Shown: piece after piece, positions 31,980 through 41,157 of the stretch
Layout: each line of letters begins with the position of its first letter
Position numbering within the stretch: position 1 is the stretch's first letter
Source of the DNA: Crossaster papposus
Taxonomy: Eukaryota; Echinodermata; Asteroidea; Velatida; Solasteridae
NCBI GenBank assembly: GCA_037893245.1
Contig: JBAIAA010000544.1
Coordinates: 310,001-374,000 of the forward strand
Direction of reading: 5' to 3'
DNA: 64,000 nt
Made by a program: the position numbers and the translations under genes
The notes under the pieces: generated by a model
The model's database searches: none
Told to the model about the DNA's origin: nothing
What the model saw: the letters and a program-made list of their open reading frames with translations, nothing else

Positions 31980-32775
31980 TTCGCATTCCAAGCGACGATG
32001 AGTCACTTCTTCTATCCTGTGAACTAGACTCTGGCCCGTCCACATAAAAAAACACACTAACCACGGTCTCACACAGATTATCTGAAGAAAAATTCAAACA
32101 GGTGAAACTCCTGGCAGAAAACGTCAACACTTTGACATCTGCCAAATACGGCTCTTTTCCCGGTCAATCGAGACTAACACACCACCACCTTATATCGAAG
32201 GTGGTGGTGGTGGATCTCTAAAATTTCAGAGGTCATTCCAAGATCGCTGGAGCAATATACAGAAAAGAACATCGCTGCTCTTCACAAGGATTACGCTGGA
32301 AGAATACAAGCGTCAACTACACTTTACCGAGGCCCAACTGACCAACGCCAGACGCTCAGCCCAAGAAAAGCTTGCTCAAGACTTCCAGGGTCAAGATCAT
32401 CCCACCGCTTAACAACTCTTGATTTTTGTTATGTCATGCTTAAACTATATATTAAGCCATACAAGTCACCAGAGAAGAAGTGTCACTGAATGGGATAGTG
32501 CCATCCCTCTTCCAAACTTCCAAACTTCGCGACGATCCGTTCTACAAACACCTTAACTCAATTCATGGGCGTGTATACAGCGACCACCACCGAATGCAGT
32601 CCCTGAGGGTGGCATTCCTTCATAATTAAGGAATGCACTTTGTCCATTTGTAGCACTTATCATTGCTATGGGCATAAACAAATCGCATCAATATAGGATG
32701 TACTGGTCAATGTCGGACATTTTGCAAATTCCATTTTATCCGTCGGTAATGTCGAGAAATTGTTTCAAACCAATT
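31980..32775 (+). mobile_element. Deleted derivative of the 52.4-kb retroelement, copy 1
   Basis: It matches 52498-52975 (AAGCGACGATGA.TCACTTCT..., AAATTCAAACAGGTGAAA...) then jumps at 32420-32440 to CATGCTTAAA..., skipping the sequence corresponding to 52980-54210. It then continues through GTGTCACTGAATGGGATAGTGCC and a 3' part (32510-32775) shared with 59279-59545. The same internal deletion occurs in the copy at 55073/59233. Confidence 0.75.
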
Positions 32776-32856
32776 CTTCGGTATCTCCACATCTCCAATA
32801 ACCAAATTCATCGTGAATCTTGTGAGACCAGAGTCCTCCTGCCCTGATAAGCCCAT

Positions 32857-33200
32857 CAACCGCCGTACAGCCCGCCCCGGGGCCGCACCAGCCGGACGAC
32901 AGCGGTTATGTGTCATTGGACTCCATAGCGGAGGTTAGGGTGCATTTGATGTGTCATTTTGGGCTCGTTATTCGAGTTATGTTACAAACAGCTATACTTT
33001 ATACTATATATACTCGTCTATTATTCAAATTGTAACTGGTGCATTATCGACCATCCCTCTCAAACCCAACATTATTGCATTATGGATAGTATCGAATATC
33101 TCTTCGAGTTGTATAATAGAAGACATTTTGCAGGATCTAGCATGGCCCAGACTGGCTGTACTGATGTCGTATATGCTGTATACAAATCGACATTTTTCCC
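32857..33200 (+). pseudogene. Accessory-gene exon 4 fragment, strongly diverged
   Basis: Reads PDDSGYVSLDSIAEVRVHLMCHFGLVIRV in frame, then decayed remnants of the DHPSQ.QH and F.DILQDL blocks with stops. It is the most diverged accessory copy, hence probably the oldest. Confidence 0.6.
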
Positions 33201-33696
33201 ACACTTTTCTTCACTTTTCCCCACACTTTTCTTAGCGGCATGGTGGAAGATCGTAAGCCAACAATATAAGTTTTGTTGATGAAAAGAGTGGTTGCTCTTT
33301 TAGTTTTAATCTACTCGGTTGCAAACCCTTATGTGCGCAGAAATAGGATGATCGAGTTATTTATTAATTCTAAATAAATTGAACAGTTAATGCCCAATTG
33401 TAATATTTTGTAAATGCAAGTTTATTTAATGCCCCCATAATTTTTCGTACTGAATTTAGTCCGGTACCATTTTCAGATGGTATTGTCACTTTTACATGTA
33501 ACGTCTGGGAACAAACAAACAAAAAAGTTTGTTTAAAATTTGAAAGCTGTAAACGCTTTTAATAACCGTGATATATCATGTAATATGTCCCCCATTGTCT
33601 ATTAATTATTACAAATTGGCTTATTCGCGCATCTCATAGTAGCAAGGCATGTGTTATATAGCTCACACGCATTTTTGTGGGGTAACAAAAGAACCA
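33201..33696. other. Non-coding stretch, nothing recognised
   Basis: AT-rich; no exon or repeat boundary supported. Confidence 0.4.
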
Positions 33697-36410
33697 CAAA
33701 TATTTTTTAAAAATGCGTCTCCGCAACACTTTGAGCCAACCCCTGACCAAAAACAAAATTTGTTATTTTGGGGGGGACCTTAGGCTTGAATACTAAATAA
33801 AGCAGCTTCCTAAGCAATAAGGATGAATAGCAATCAGTCTTGAAATGTTTAACGAGTCCAACATGTACTTACTGAACCTGATTACAATAAGTATGGTTGC
33901 ATTTCTCTTTGCAGGTGGCCCCTTAGTATATCATCATTTGTGACTGTGTTGAAGTTCTCCAGAGAGGGTTTACATATGAGAGTTTGTTCACCAATAGCAG
34001 TTCCCATGGCCTTTACAGTTTGAATCCTATTATGGCAGACCTTGGACACAGTGCTTGCAGCAGCACTTCCCTCTGTCCGTCCAGTTGTAACGGTGCTCCA
34101 GTTCATACGGATGCCAGTGATTCCGTTTGGATGACACATTGAATACTGCAAATGGACCGTTGAGTGTACGATCTCGCATCCCGTCGCCCATCAGATGATG
34201 TGTAACATCACAGTTATGCAGACTAGTAATGAAAGTGGTCAAAGAAAATGGGACAAGAAAAACTTCTGCTTCTACTGTGATGAACCACAGGCCAAATTAC
34301 CCCGTCATCTCGCGTCTTTGCATAAGGAAGAAACCTAAATAGTGCAGATAGTGTCCGAAACCAACAATTTGACCCGCAATACATTTCTGTTAAAAATCCG
34401 CAATGCTGGTAATCACAGACACAATTGCCAAGTACTTCGCCAAGGTCACGGTGTGCTTATAGTAGCATACAGACCCAATCATCAAGTAGGTGCAGATGCA
34501 TATGGACCATGCATGTATTGCTTTGACTATTATGTGCGAACTGATCTTTGGAGACATCGTTGCTTACTAAATCCAGCGCTCTCTGCCCATGATAATAGCA
34601 GTAGTAAAGGTGTTCGTGTACGTGGCCGAGTTGCTCACAAGAGTGATTTATTGAAACCGCCTCCTCCGGGTGTGTCTTTTGAGCTGAACAAGATTCTCTT
34701 TCCGATGAAGAAAGATGAGGTTGCCTTGATAGCCAAGACCGACTCGTTGGTTATTGAGTTCGCCAAACGTGAATTCCTAAAAATGGGCCATGGTGTAGAT
34801 CAACACGGATATATCCGAAACCAATTTCGCGAATTAGGTCGCCTCATCTTACAACTCAGGAAGAATAATGTGCAACCAAATGCATCGCTCGAGCTGTTTG
34901 TGCATCCCCGGCATGTGAATAACATAATTCAGGCTGTTCATGACATTGCTGGCTTTGAGAAACGCAAACAATTGTATAGTGTTCCATCATTGGCACTAAA
35001 GATTAGGACATTCCATAAAAAAGTGTGCCCTGGTGGTGAAAGGAAATGCTCTAGAGCATGGCCTCAAGCAGAAAGCTGACGAGGCAGAATAGTTTTTGGA
35101 GTTATGCAATTTGAAGTGGCGAGACCATGTATCTGTCCATGCACACCGAACATTGTACCAAGAAAAGCGGAACAAGAATACAGTTCTCCCAACCAATGCA
35201 GATGTTGTTAAGATGTCGTCCTTCCTTAAAGAAGCTGCCAACCAGCAAGTGCAAATTCTGGAAGATGCGTCTGGTGATGGAATCAAACCTGCATGGAAGT
35301 GTTTGAATGAAGTGACGCTGTGCCATCTCATAATGTTCAATCGCAGGCGACAAGGGGAGGTGTCAAAGATGCAATTACACAATTTTCACAAGCGCACCAC
35401 AGCACAACTTGATGGGGGTTGTGTCTTGAGTGATTTGGAACGGCATCTATGCAAAATGTTCACAGTTGTTGAAATAGTGGGTAGGAAGGGCCGGACTGTA
35501 CCAGTGCTGCTGTGTACTGATGCAGTGACATGGTTGGGTGCACTTGTAGCCAAGAGAAGCGACAGAGAACACTTACTTGTTTGCGCGCTGTTATGGAGGC
35601 TTGGTCCACATACGAGGAAGTGACCAGCTCCGATCCTATGCTGACATTGTGGGCCTAGATAATCCTACAAGCATCCGGTCTACTAAGCTTCGTAAACATG
35701 TAGCAACTGCATCACAAATATTATCATTGAAGGAGCATCAGCTGGAGACATTAGCAAACTTCATGGGTCACGACTTGCGAATACACCGTGAATACTACCA
35801 GCTACCAGACACTGTGCAGAGGGTAACACAATTGTCGAGACTGTTCCTCAGCTTAGAGAGGGGCAACTTGCCTTCCCAGGAGGGCAGGTCCTTGGACGAA
35901 TTGGATGTATTGGGAGGTAAGTACAATTGAAATGGATTTGTGCATGAGGTACACATGCCCGATGACTGTTTGTAAGTTGACCTGGATACATATGCATTTA
36001 GACAATAGTGTTTTCTATGTGGTTTTCCCCCAATCACTTCAGAAGGCTTCACGAGCGACAGCAGCGATGACACACATGGCAGCGACAATGGCAGTGACGA
36101 TGGCAGTGACACCCGCAGTGATGGTAACATCGGTGATGTCAACGACACCCGCAGTGATGGTAATATCGGTGATGTTAACGACACCCGCAGTGATGGTAAC
36201 ATCGGTGATGTCAGCGACACCCGCGGCAATTGTCATTTGACGGAAGAGGAGAGAAGAGACGTCATGGACAGTCTGCACAGATTCTTTGTTCTGAAGAAAA
36301 TTTCTGGTAAGCGTGATATTGAAAGATCATGTACCATAGCACGGCAGAGTCGATCATGGAAGAACATCAAAGACTTTTGCCGCAACACACTTATTCGAGA
36401 ACAACGATAA
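33697..36410 (+). pseudogene. Zinc-finger tyrosine recombinase-like gene, copy 1
   Basis: The reading runs from an acceptor-like CTCTTTGCAG (33914) through several frames. Recognised in order: a first zinc finger C-x2-C-x9-H-x4-H (FCFYCDEP...RHLASLH, about 34265-34325), then a stop at 34336-34338 that is Glu in the later copies. A second cluster follows, CMYC...LWRHRC (about 34515-34565). There is then a long helical region with a 1-bp insertion near 35005, and the catalytic part: FNRRRQGEVSKM (about 35338-35372, first Arg), STKLRKHVAT (about 35675-35705) and LANFMGHDLRIHREYYQLP (about 35750-35805) with candidate nucleophile Tyr. After the donor at 35917 (GGAG|GTAAGT), an exon from 36044 carries an acidic 36-bp repeat. 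It ends with a Trp-containing helical, SANT-like segment (LTEEER...SWKNIKDFCRN) and TAA at 36408. This is tyrosine-recombinase architecture of the kind common in invertebrate genomes; integrase role inferred. Confidence 0.65.
36104..36215 (+). repeat. 36-bp coding tandem repeat (D-T-R-S-D-G-N-I-G-D-V-N)
   Basis: Three in-frame units of GACACCCGCAGTGATGGTAACATCGGTGATGT plus AAC/AGC in the last exon of the tyrosine recombinase-like gene, with few differences. They extend an acidic linker before the SANT-like end. Confidence 0.85.
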
Positions 36411-36420
36411 GTGGCTATCT

Positions 36421-36500
36421 TTAACCACTCCACGCCGGTGGACGTGTACACACGCAGCGATTTTTCGCACCCGAGGAAATAATTCACTCGTGTTAAAAAA
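36421..36500 (+). repeat. TTAA MITE (family T), left-end fragment
   Basis: TTAACCACTCCACGCCGGTGGACGTGTACACACGC resembles the left end of 62986-63217. It starts 11 bp after the stop codon of the recombinase-like gene. The right end is not found. Confidence 0.5.
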
Positions 36501-36734
36501 CATGTGTGAATGTATTTGGGCTGAAATGACAAACGCGCCTTGATAATAAGCAAAATAGAGAATTATGTGTATTGCGTCCTCACATTGATATGATCATGTA
36601 CCTCCAGAAAAATGTCCCCTATTGAATAGACTGCTCAATAGGTCCTCAATGTGATGGTCTGCACATGTATGCATGCACATGCACACAACATTAAATATGT
36701 GGTTGCGTGCGAGTTATATCATTTACCTTGTTTT

Positions 36735-36959
36735 CTTAATTTTGTCTCTCTCTCTTAACATTTTGTATTATTGGTTTTTGTATATATTTGTATTTTTGTA
36801 TTTTTGTATTTTTGATCTGTGTATCGGTTAAAATGAAGACAATGAGCCCGGGGAAAAACAGTGACTAAAATGCATGATAAAAAGGGCAGGGTCCGGTCTT
36901 CGAGACCATCTCGCTCAAACTGTTTAAACATCACCATCGTCCTCTCCACCACCCGTATC
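36735..36959 (+). promoter_or_regulatory. Accessory 3' repeat fused to accessory upstream region, copy 2
   Basis: A piece of the 3' repeat (to about 36812) passes directly into the ATCTGTGTATCGGTTAAAATG...TGTTTAAACATCACC region that precedes exon 1, as at 29646-29783. It includes the TATA-like GATAAAAAGGGC. Confidence 0.5.
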
Positions 36960-37510
36960 GTGAATCAATCTCAGCATTTCTTTAACGACAACTTTGACGC
37001 AACTATGGAGTGGGCTTTACTTGACGCACTTGTCGCGGACGAAGATGTTATGTGGTCGCCGAAGTCTCCCGTGCCTCATCCTAGCGGTAAGTTACCATAT
37101 TATTTTGTTTCGTGGCTACCGCGCAGTCCGCAGCCCACGACTACCGATTGCATAAAACTATATTACAAAACTCATCCACGCATCACCTACGCCTATTCGT
37201 TTTATTCAGTATTCTTATGGTGTTTTTTTCTTCTTTCTCTTTTTAAACACGTAGCTTCTGCCCCGTGTGTCATGGAGGCCGAAATCATCGACTTGACAGA
37301 ATCAGAATACGGTAAGTTATTTCTCGTCTATTTTTGTTTATTCAACGTCTACGTAATGTACGTGTTCAGAGTCTGAGAGCGATCTAAAATGGTTCGTAAG
37401 ATTGCTCTTCGTTGCGTTTGAAAATCATAAATGACTTCTTTTAAATACATAGATGCCCCGTTCGATGAAGAGGCCAAAATGGTCTACTTCACAGGGTCAA
37501 AATACGGTAA

Positions 37511-37541
<31 letters not shown>

Positions 37542-38428
37542 TCTTATCATCAATTTTGTTTTTCGTTAAAAAACACGAAACAAACGAACACTCCCAAACC
37601 AACCTAAATGTCGGTTCACAATAAATAATAATGTTTGTATTTCTTTTTGTTGGATCAGACCAAGAACTGGAAGACGATGTCTTCGAGGCACTCAGTCCTC
37701 CTCCCCCGAGCACCGCTGTTTCAAGTCCGCTCGCGTCGAGCCTTGTGGCATCGACGAACCCGAGCCCAGCCCTGAGTCCTCAACTCCTGAATCCCCCCGT
37801 TTGGTCGCGCGCCGTATATACCGTCCGCCCGGAACCGTACCAGCCGGACGACAGCGGCTACATTTCTCTGGACCCCATAGCGGATATGAGGGCCCATCTC
37901 ATGTGCCATTTTAGGCTCGTAATTAGACTCATGTTGGGTATATTCATACATTCCCGCTGCTACGGTTGCGTCGTCGACCACCCATCACAGATACAGCATT
38001 CGTGTATTATGGAGAGTACAGAGTATCTGTATGATTTATATTTTGATGACATTTTGCAGGATCTTCGTAGAGATAGCGAGACGAGTCTACGCCAATGGCT
38101 GGACCGAGTGAAAGCCATTGTTTTTTTGCGCCATTTTGGTCTCGTGTTAAGAATGATGTTTCGTATAGCCATACATTCGCGCTGCAAGGGATGTATTATT
38201 GACCATCCCTCGCAAATTCAACACTCATGTATCATGGAAAGTGAAGAGTATCTGTTTGAATTATACTTTGACGACATTTTGCAGGATCTCCGTAGAGATA
38301 CCGAGACGAGTCTGCGCCATTTGCTGGACCGAGTGCAAGCCATTGGTTTTGTATTTTGTATTTGTTTAAACCTAAATATTTTAATGCGTTCACGTCTAAA
38401 TAAAATAATAAAACAAATTAAAAAGTGA
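36960..38428 (+). CDS. SIM/zinc-module accessory gene, copy 2 (longest open copy)
   Basis: Exons 36960-37086, 37255-37311, 37453-37506 and 37659-38428 join in one frame of about 336 codons. Exon 1 begins at GTG where later copies have ATG. Exon 2 keeps EIIDLTESEYG (SUMO-interaction-like); exon 3 has lost it (MVYFTGSKYG). Exon 4: ELEDDVFEALSPPP, a Ser/Pro linker of about 50 residues, DDSGYISLDPI, then two tandem modules. Each module has a basic hydrophobic helix, CYGC/CKGC-x3-H-x5-H-x-C (with DHPSQIQH), EYL..LYFDDILQDLRRD.ETSLR..LDRV. The end is a short basic tail. The zinc pattern and acidic/SIM N-terminus suggest a nuclear regulatory protein that could recruit SUMO-modified partners; this is inference. 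A different C-terminal tail (DYYDFLWVELANDSSL...) is seen near other copies (43018-43110), so the module duplication may have replaced the normal end. Confidence 0.55.
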
Positions 38429-39121
38429 AAACAATGTTTCAAATGTCTTCATATTTATGAAAACAAATGTTGTTGTATTTTTAACTTAAACTAAAACAAT
38501 TTCATGACTGTCGGGTACTTAAATACCCAGTTCCGATGCACAGCCCTAAACTGAACTTCTCTCTCCCTGGTACAAATAGTGTATGCGATTGGTTAATTTA
38601 AACATATGTACGTGATCTGTTTGGTTGATTACAATATTTGTACATGATCTGATTGGTTCAGTGAAACGAAGTTAAAACGTTTCCAAAAGTCCGAGTTCAC
38701 CACTCAGTTGACTTCTTCAATAAATTTTTATGATTCGGTTTTTTTTTCAATTTCTAAGACGAGCTTTTTTATGATGGGGGCTACCATGAAAAACATGGTA
38801 GGTTTTTTTGTTTTTTAAGTAAGGGGGCCATTTTGTGTGTTAAAGGAGAAATATTTCTAAGACGGGCTTTTTACGATAGGGCTTTCTTCAATTTCTAAGA
38901 CGGCCTTTTTTATGATGGGGCCTTCAATTTCTAAGACGGGCTTTTTACATGGTGGGGCTTTTTTCAATTTCTAATCACCGTTCCGGTGTCTTTGAAAATA
39001 CGGGTGCTTTCTGGGTGGGTATAACTTGGACACAGCACAAGGAGGTATTCATTTCTGATTGACCCACCGAGCGAAGACAGTCCACTTTACTTCTTCCAGT
39101 CGTACTTCAACCTCCTCCATT
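38429..39121 (+). promoter_or_regulatory. Upstream region of polymerase relic with CCAAT-type words and 40-bp array (unit 1)
   Basis: After the accessory 3' end come three ATTGG/TTGGTT words (38585-38660). From about 38745 to 38975 there are five imperfect copies of a unit of about 40 bp: CAATTTCTAAGACGGGCTTTTTACGATGGGGCTT. A possible leader then precedes the ATG at 39122. The array could be promoter or replication-related; no experimental link is known to me. Duplicated at 44327-45019. Confidence 0.45.
38745..38975 (+). repeat. Iteron-like array, about 5 x 40 bp (unit 1)
   Basis: Units share TTTCTAAGACGGGCTTTTTA and GGGGCTTT, with an inserted TACCATGAAAAACATGGTA palindrome in the first interval (38780-38805). 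The same array occurs at about 44643-44873. Confidence 0.8.
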
Positions 39122-40045
39122 ATGTCTCAGCCTTGGCAGAACCCCGATTATACGGACAGCGAACTGGACGAAATTCAACGAATCGCCGACGAGATATATA
39201 TATATGAAAACGTAAGTACATGTTTTATTTCAAAAGTTTGTATATTACACGTTGACTATTTTGCGTACGGTAGCGTTATTTCAAATGTAGAATATTGTTT
39301 ATGTTGTACTCTGTCAACCACAACTCCATGTAGCTAGCCCTTGTTATCCTTTCAACCTGTTCTACGACATGTATAAAAACGTTGGTGCATAATGTTATTA
39401 CAACAACAAAACAAGTAATTCGTACGCAAAATTTCTGAGAGCATACGACTGCCCACATACCAGAGGTCATTTCCCGTACAAATGGATGGATAGTTTAGAG
39501 AAACTACAAAACGACGAACTGCCACCGCATGAAACGTTTCACAGCAAGTTAAGAGGTGAGAACATTTCTTCTGATGATTATGCATACTGTCGTAGGGTTT
39601 GGGATGACAACAACATGACCACATTTTGGGACGTCCTGGTATGGTACAACAATCTGGATGTGGAACCCTTCATATAGGAGCACTGGAGAAGATATTTACA
39701 TTCTACAGAAAGCGCAACATGGACATGTTCAAATGTGGTATTTCAGTTCCAGGACTATCGCTGCACTATCTTTTCCAAACATTGCCCAAAGACAACTACT
39801 TCAGCCTCATCGATGAGACCAACAAATACATGTACTACACAATCAAAAAAAACATCGTAGGTGGGCCATCCATTGTGTTCCACCGATATAATGAAAAGGA
39901 CAAGACCTACATCCATGGAGGTCCAAAACTGTGTAAAAACGTCGTTAGTTTTAACGCGAACGCACTTTACCTATATGGTCACTTATGCAGCCGAAAGGGG
40001 GCAGTGGGAGGAATTTCACCCCATCTGTACCATTTCTGATGGAGG
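39122..40045 (+). pseudogene. Polinton-like DNA polymerase, copy 2 (unit 1), broken
   Basis: An exon 39122-39211 (MSQPWQNPDYTDSELDEIQR..., donor GAAAAC|GTAAGT) may be the gene's start or a neighbouring gene. From about 39345 the polymerase frame shows AYDCPHTRGHFPYKWMDSLEKL, LPPHETFHS, WYNNLDVEPF (frame break near 39675), SVPGLSLHYLF, KKNIVGGPSIVF and SFNANALYLYGHL. There Asn replaces the catalytic motif A Asp present in copy 1. It then stops abruptly at a junction near 40005 with a capsid-like fragment. Exonuclease and motif C parts are missing, so it is inactive. Confidence 0.8.
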
Positions 40046-40155
40046 ACCCATAGAGTTGTTCGTACCGGGGTCCGGAGACGAATACATGGACTTGAACCAA
40101 ACGCAGCTGTACGTCAGAGCAAAAGTCACCGAGAGAGACGGCTCCGACCTGACGG
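40005..40155 (+). pseudogene. Capsid-like (F54H12.2-like) N-terminal fragment (unit 1)
   Basis: The frame reads PIELFVPGSGDEYMDLNQTQLYVRAKVT, closely resembling the start of the F54H12.2-like proteins that belong to the capsid gene set of Polintons/adintoviruses. It is joined upstream to polymerase motif A and downstream, near 40158, to the accessory upstream region. Only about 45 residues remain. Confidence 0.6.
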
Positions 40156-40215
40156 CTCCGACCTTCTCGCTCAAACTGTTTAAACATCACCATCGTCCTC
40201 TCCACCACCCGTATC

Positions 40216-40342
40216 ATGAATCGATCTCAGCATTTCTTCAACGACAACTTTGACGCAACTATGGAGTGGGCTTTACTTGACGCCCTTGTCGCGGACGAAG
40301 ATGTTATGTGGTCGCCGAAGTTTCCCGTGCCTCACCCTAGCG
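40216..40342 (+). pseudogene. Accessory gene exon 1 with intact ATG (unit 1), orphan
   Basis: 127 bp with ATG, ATMEWALLDALVADEDVMWSP and a donor (AGCG|GTAAGTAA). Exons 2 and 3 do not follow; the sequence jumps to the GGGG-rich methyltransferase-side region. Confidence 0.65.
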
Positions 40343-40689
40343 GTAAGTAAACTGTACCCGCTGGTTATAGTGGACTCGAAAGACATTGGTGGCAAGCTTT
40401 TTGTCAAGGTACAACATATGTACAAATATGTACACATGCAACACTAATCTCGGGGAAACTGCTGTCAGGAATGGGCATTTATGTGTTATTACTGAGTAAA
40501 CATACTGTTATAATGTGGATCTTTTCGAAAGGTGCAGGAGGGGTGGGGGAGGGGGTTGCATCTACATCTACATGCACCCCAAATTACCCCCCATAGGTGT
40601 AACATGGGGAGAACAAATACTTTGATATCAAATGAATGGCGTTTACTATTTATACTATTGTGGACCTTCCCCCCCCCTAATCAAACAGA
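40343..40689. other. Joint region between accessory exon 1 and methyltransferase fragment
   Basis: Includes GGGGTGGGGGAGGGGGTTGCATCTACATCTACATGCAC (from about 40540), also at 27500-27540 and 46438-46475, always about 200 bp before the methyltransferase-type frame. Otherwise nothing is recognised. Confidence 0.5.
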
Positions 40690-41145
40690 AGGAGATTTCC
40701 TTGAAGACCGTACGCTATCTTGCCACACTACCATCATTAGTGTATAATGTCCTACAGGAAATCTTTGACAAGTTTGAAGATGGTGGACAAACGTTGACCC
40801 GGAAGGAGCCGATGGCCACACCTGACATGGGTAGATGCGCCTATGCATTTGCTAGCTAAGGAGCTCTCCCTGACGATGCTATACTGAGGTTAATCACAGA
40901 TGTCAGGGATGAACTCCTGTCACCAACTGAGCTGGCGTCTGAAACCACCAACCACAGGAATCTGGTTGAAGTGCAACGCAGCTTTGTGGCACTGGCGGGT
41001 TGCGAAACATCGGAGGCTTCTGTCCAGCAGTTTTCCGAGCAAACAACAAAGGAAGTGATGTCAATATTCACTGGTGACTCACGTACCATAAGTGACCAGC
41101 GCTTGGTGTCTTTCTGCCAAACTATTCTTGGCAGGCAACCACAAA
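40690..41145 (+). pseudogene. Methyltransferase N-terminal fragment (unit 1)
   Basis: About 95% like 27690-28093 (FEDGGQTLTRKE...YAFAS stop; LRLITDVRDELLSPTE...CETSEASVQQF...FCQTILG). It ends at CTTGGCAGG exactly where an intervening 5.6 kb relative to the long copy is deleted. Motif IV (VDPPK) is lost. Confidence 0.6.
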
Positions 41146-41157
41146 TATTTTTTTTAA

